From positions 62,001 to 126,000 of the forward strand of contig NZ_JBFEFI010000007.1 in the NCBI RefSeq assembly GCF_040717535.1: DNA of 64,000 bases. The letters are read 5' to 3'. The stretch's first letter is position 1, and each line of letters starts with the position of its first letter. The stretch comes from Thalassoglobus sp. JC818. Its GTDB lineage: Bacteria > Planctomycetota > Planctomycetia > Planctomycetales > Planctomycetaceae. Below are positions 63,626 to 64,000 of the stretch, in pieces. The position numbers and the translations under genes were made by a program. Under the pieces are notes generated by a model. The model was not told the DNA's origin. It searched no databases and saw only the letters and a program-made list of their open reading frames with translations.

Positions 63626-64000
63626 TCAGAGATTTGTTTCAGTGAATCGCTTCAGAGACAGGAAGGAAATTGGTTGATCTGTTTCGCGAGAATCAACCAG
63701 GTCAGCGAGAGCCTTGCCGATCACGTTGACGAATTTGAAACCATGACCGCTCAGCCCCGCCGCAAAAAAGACATTCTTATGTTGAGGATGTTCGTCAACG
63801 ATGAAGTGTCGATCAGGCGTCAATGTATAGAGGCAGGGGCTGAAGCTTTCACTTTGTGGTTCGAGATCAGGCATGATTTCGCCCAGAAATCGTTCCAGTG
63901 GGGCGAGTTCAGACTCCGTGATTTCAGGAGCGTCGTCAGATGGATCGCTAACGTGTTGACCGCCAGTGTGCTCACACACTTTCACGGTCTCGCCATCCAA
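63626..64000 (-). CDS. Sarcosine oxidase-like FAD oxidoreductase, C-terminal part (cut by window edge)
   Basis: 124 aa present; the gene begins beyond base 64000. CLYTLTPDRHFIVDEHP is the region of monomeric sarcosine oxidase where a Cys binds FAD covalently, and AGLSGHGFKF is the conserved loop near the flavin. This suggests the MSOX/SolA family of N-methyl amino acid oxidases. N-terminal domain and start cannot be judged. Confidence 0.85.
   Translation of the reverse strand: MDGETVKVCEHTGGQHVSDPSDDAPEITESELAPLERFLGEIMPDLEPQSESFSPCLYTLTPDRHFIVDEHPQHKNVFFAAGLSGHGFKFVNVIGKALADLVDSRETDQPISFLSLKRFTETNL

Noticed and set aside
1-64000. tRNA, rRNA, CRISPR arrays, transposases, prophage genes
   Set aside because: No tRNA-like T-arm with matching acceptor stem, no regularly spaced repeats and no transposase or phage protein motifs were found by reading; small unusual RNAs could still be missed.

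Overview
The window looks like a chromosomal segment of a planctomycete (Planctomycetota, Planctomycetaceae-like). This is inferred from gene content, not from a marker gene. It has a DUF1559 pseudopilin-like protein ending in an H-x9-DG motif, a DUF1598-type exported protein, a DUF1080 domain fused to a sorbosone dehydrogenase-like propeller, a secreted ThuA protein, a PEP-CTERM protein, a PQQ-like propeller protein, a Hanks-type kinase, and many exported proteins of unknown function. No rRNA, tRNA, CRISPR array, transposase or phage gene was seen. Coding density is ordinary, with genes on both strands in short runs.

Left part (0-17 kb): a Ser/Thr kinase and an exported TPR protein; a def - CYTH - aroH run (deformylase, triphosphate-binding tunnel protein, chorismate mutase); a GT-C/TMTC-like membrane protein and a PhoR-like histidine kinase with no response regulator beside it; a stand-alone DUF58 protein; glycogen phosphorylase overlapping a HEAT-repeat protein; and a MacB-type permease with its ATPase.

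Tad-like region (17-23 kb, minus strand): Flp-like pilin, TadE-like protein, a small membrane protein, a CpaA/TadV prepilin peptidase and a TolC-like helical protein. A Cys-rich exported protein follows, then a lipoprotein with a sulfatase fold whose catalytic and metal-binding residues are lost. No Tad ATPase or platform protein is in the window. serC lies to the right of this run.

Middle (25-43 kb): a roughly 1.3 kb gene-poor stretch precedes a PEP-CTERM protein. It holds a near-consensus sigma-54 promoter with a palindrome about 100 bases upstream. Then come mutM, DUF1598, nrdR, a LutA-like CCG protein, a glutaredoxin-like protein and ygfZ. Four orphan membrane or exported proteins (35.6-38.2 kb) in visibly A/T-richer DNA follow. 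After them is a porphyrin-related group (an ATP-grasp-like gene coupled to hemW, then hemH) with a HIT protein and an outer-membrane-like protein.

Right part (43-64 kb): tex, a TerC-type membrane protein, the DUF1080-GSDH fusion, a WXG100-like small protein followed by a cupin, ThuA, a Cys-motif exported protein, DUF1559, a PQQ-like propeller, a metal-binding-like lipoprotein, a BON-MscS channel, a TRIC/UPF0126 protein, a GT2 transferase, an SRPBCC-GyrI protein, an exported methyltransferase-rhodanese fusion, and the 3' part of a sarcosine-oxidase-like gene cut by the window edge.

The most unusual signals are (1) a small dispersed palindromic element, five copies in intergenic DNA, two of which supply the stop codon of the adjacent gene; and (2) the sigma-54/enhancer arrangement in the long empty region before the PEP-CTERM gene.
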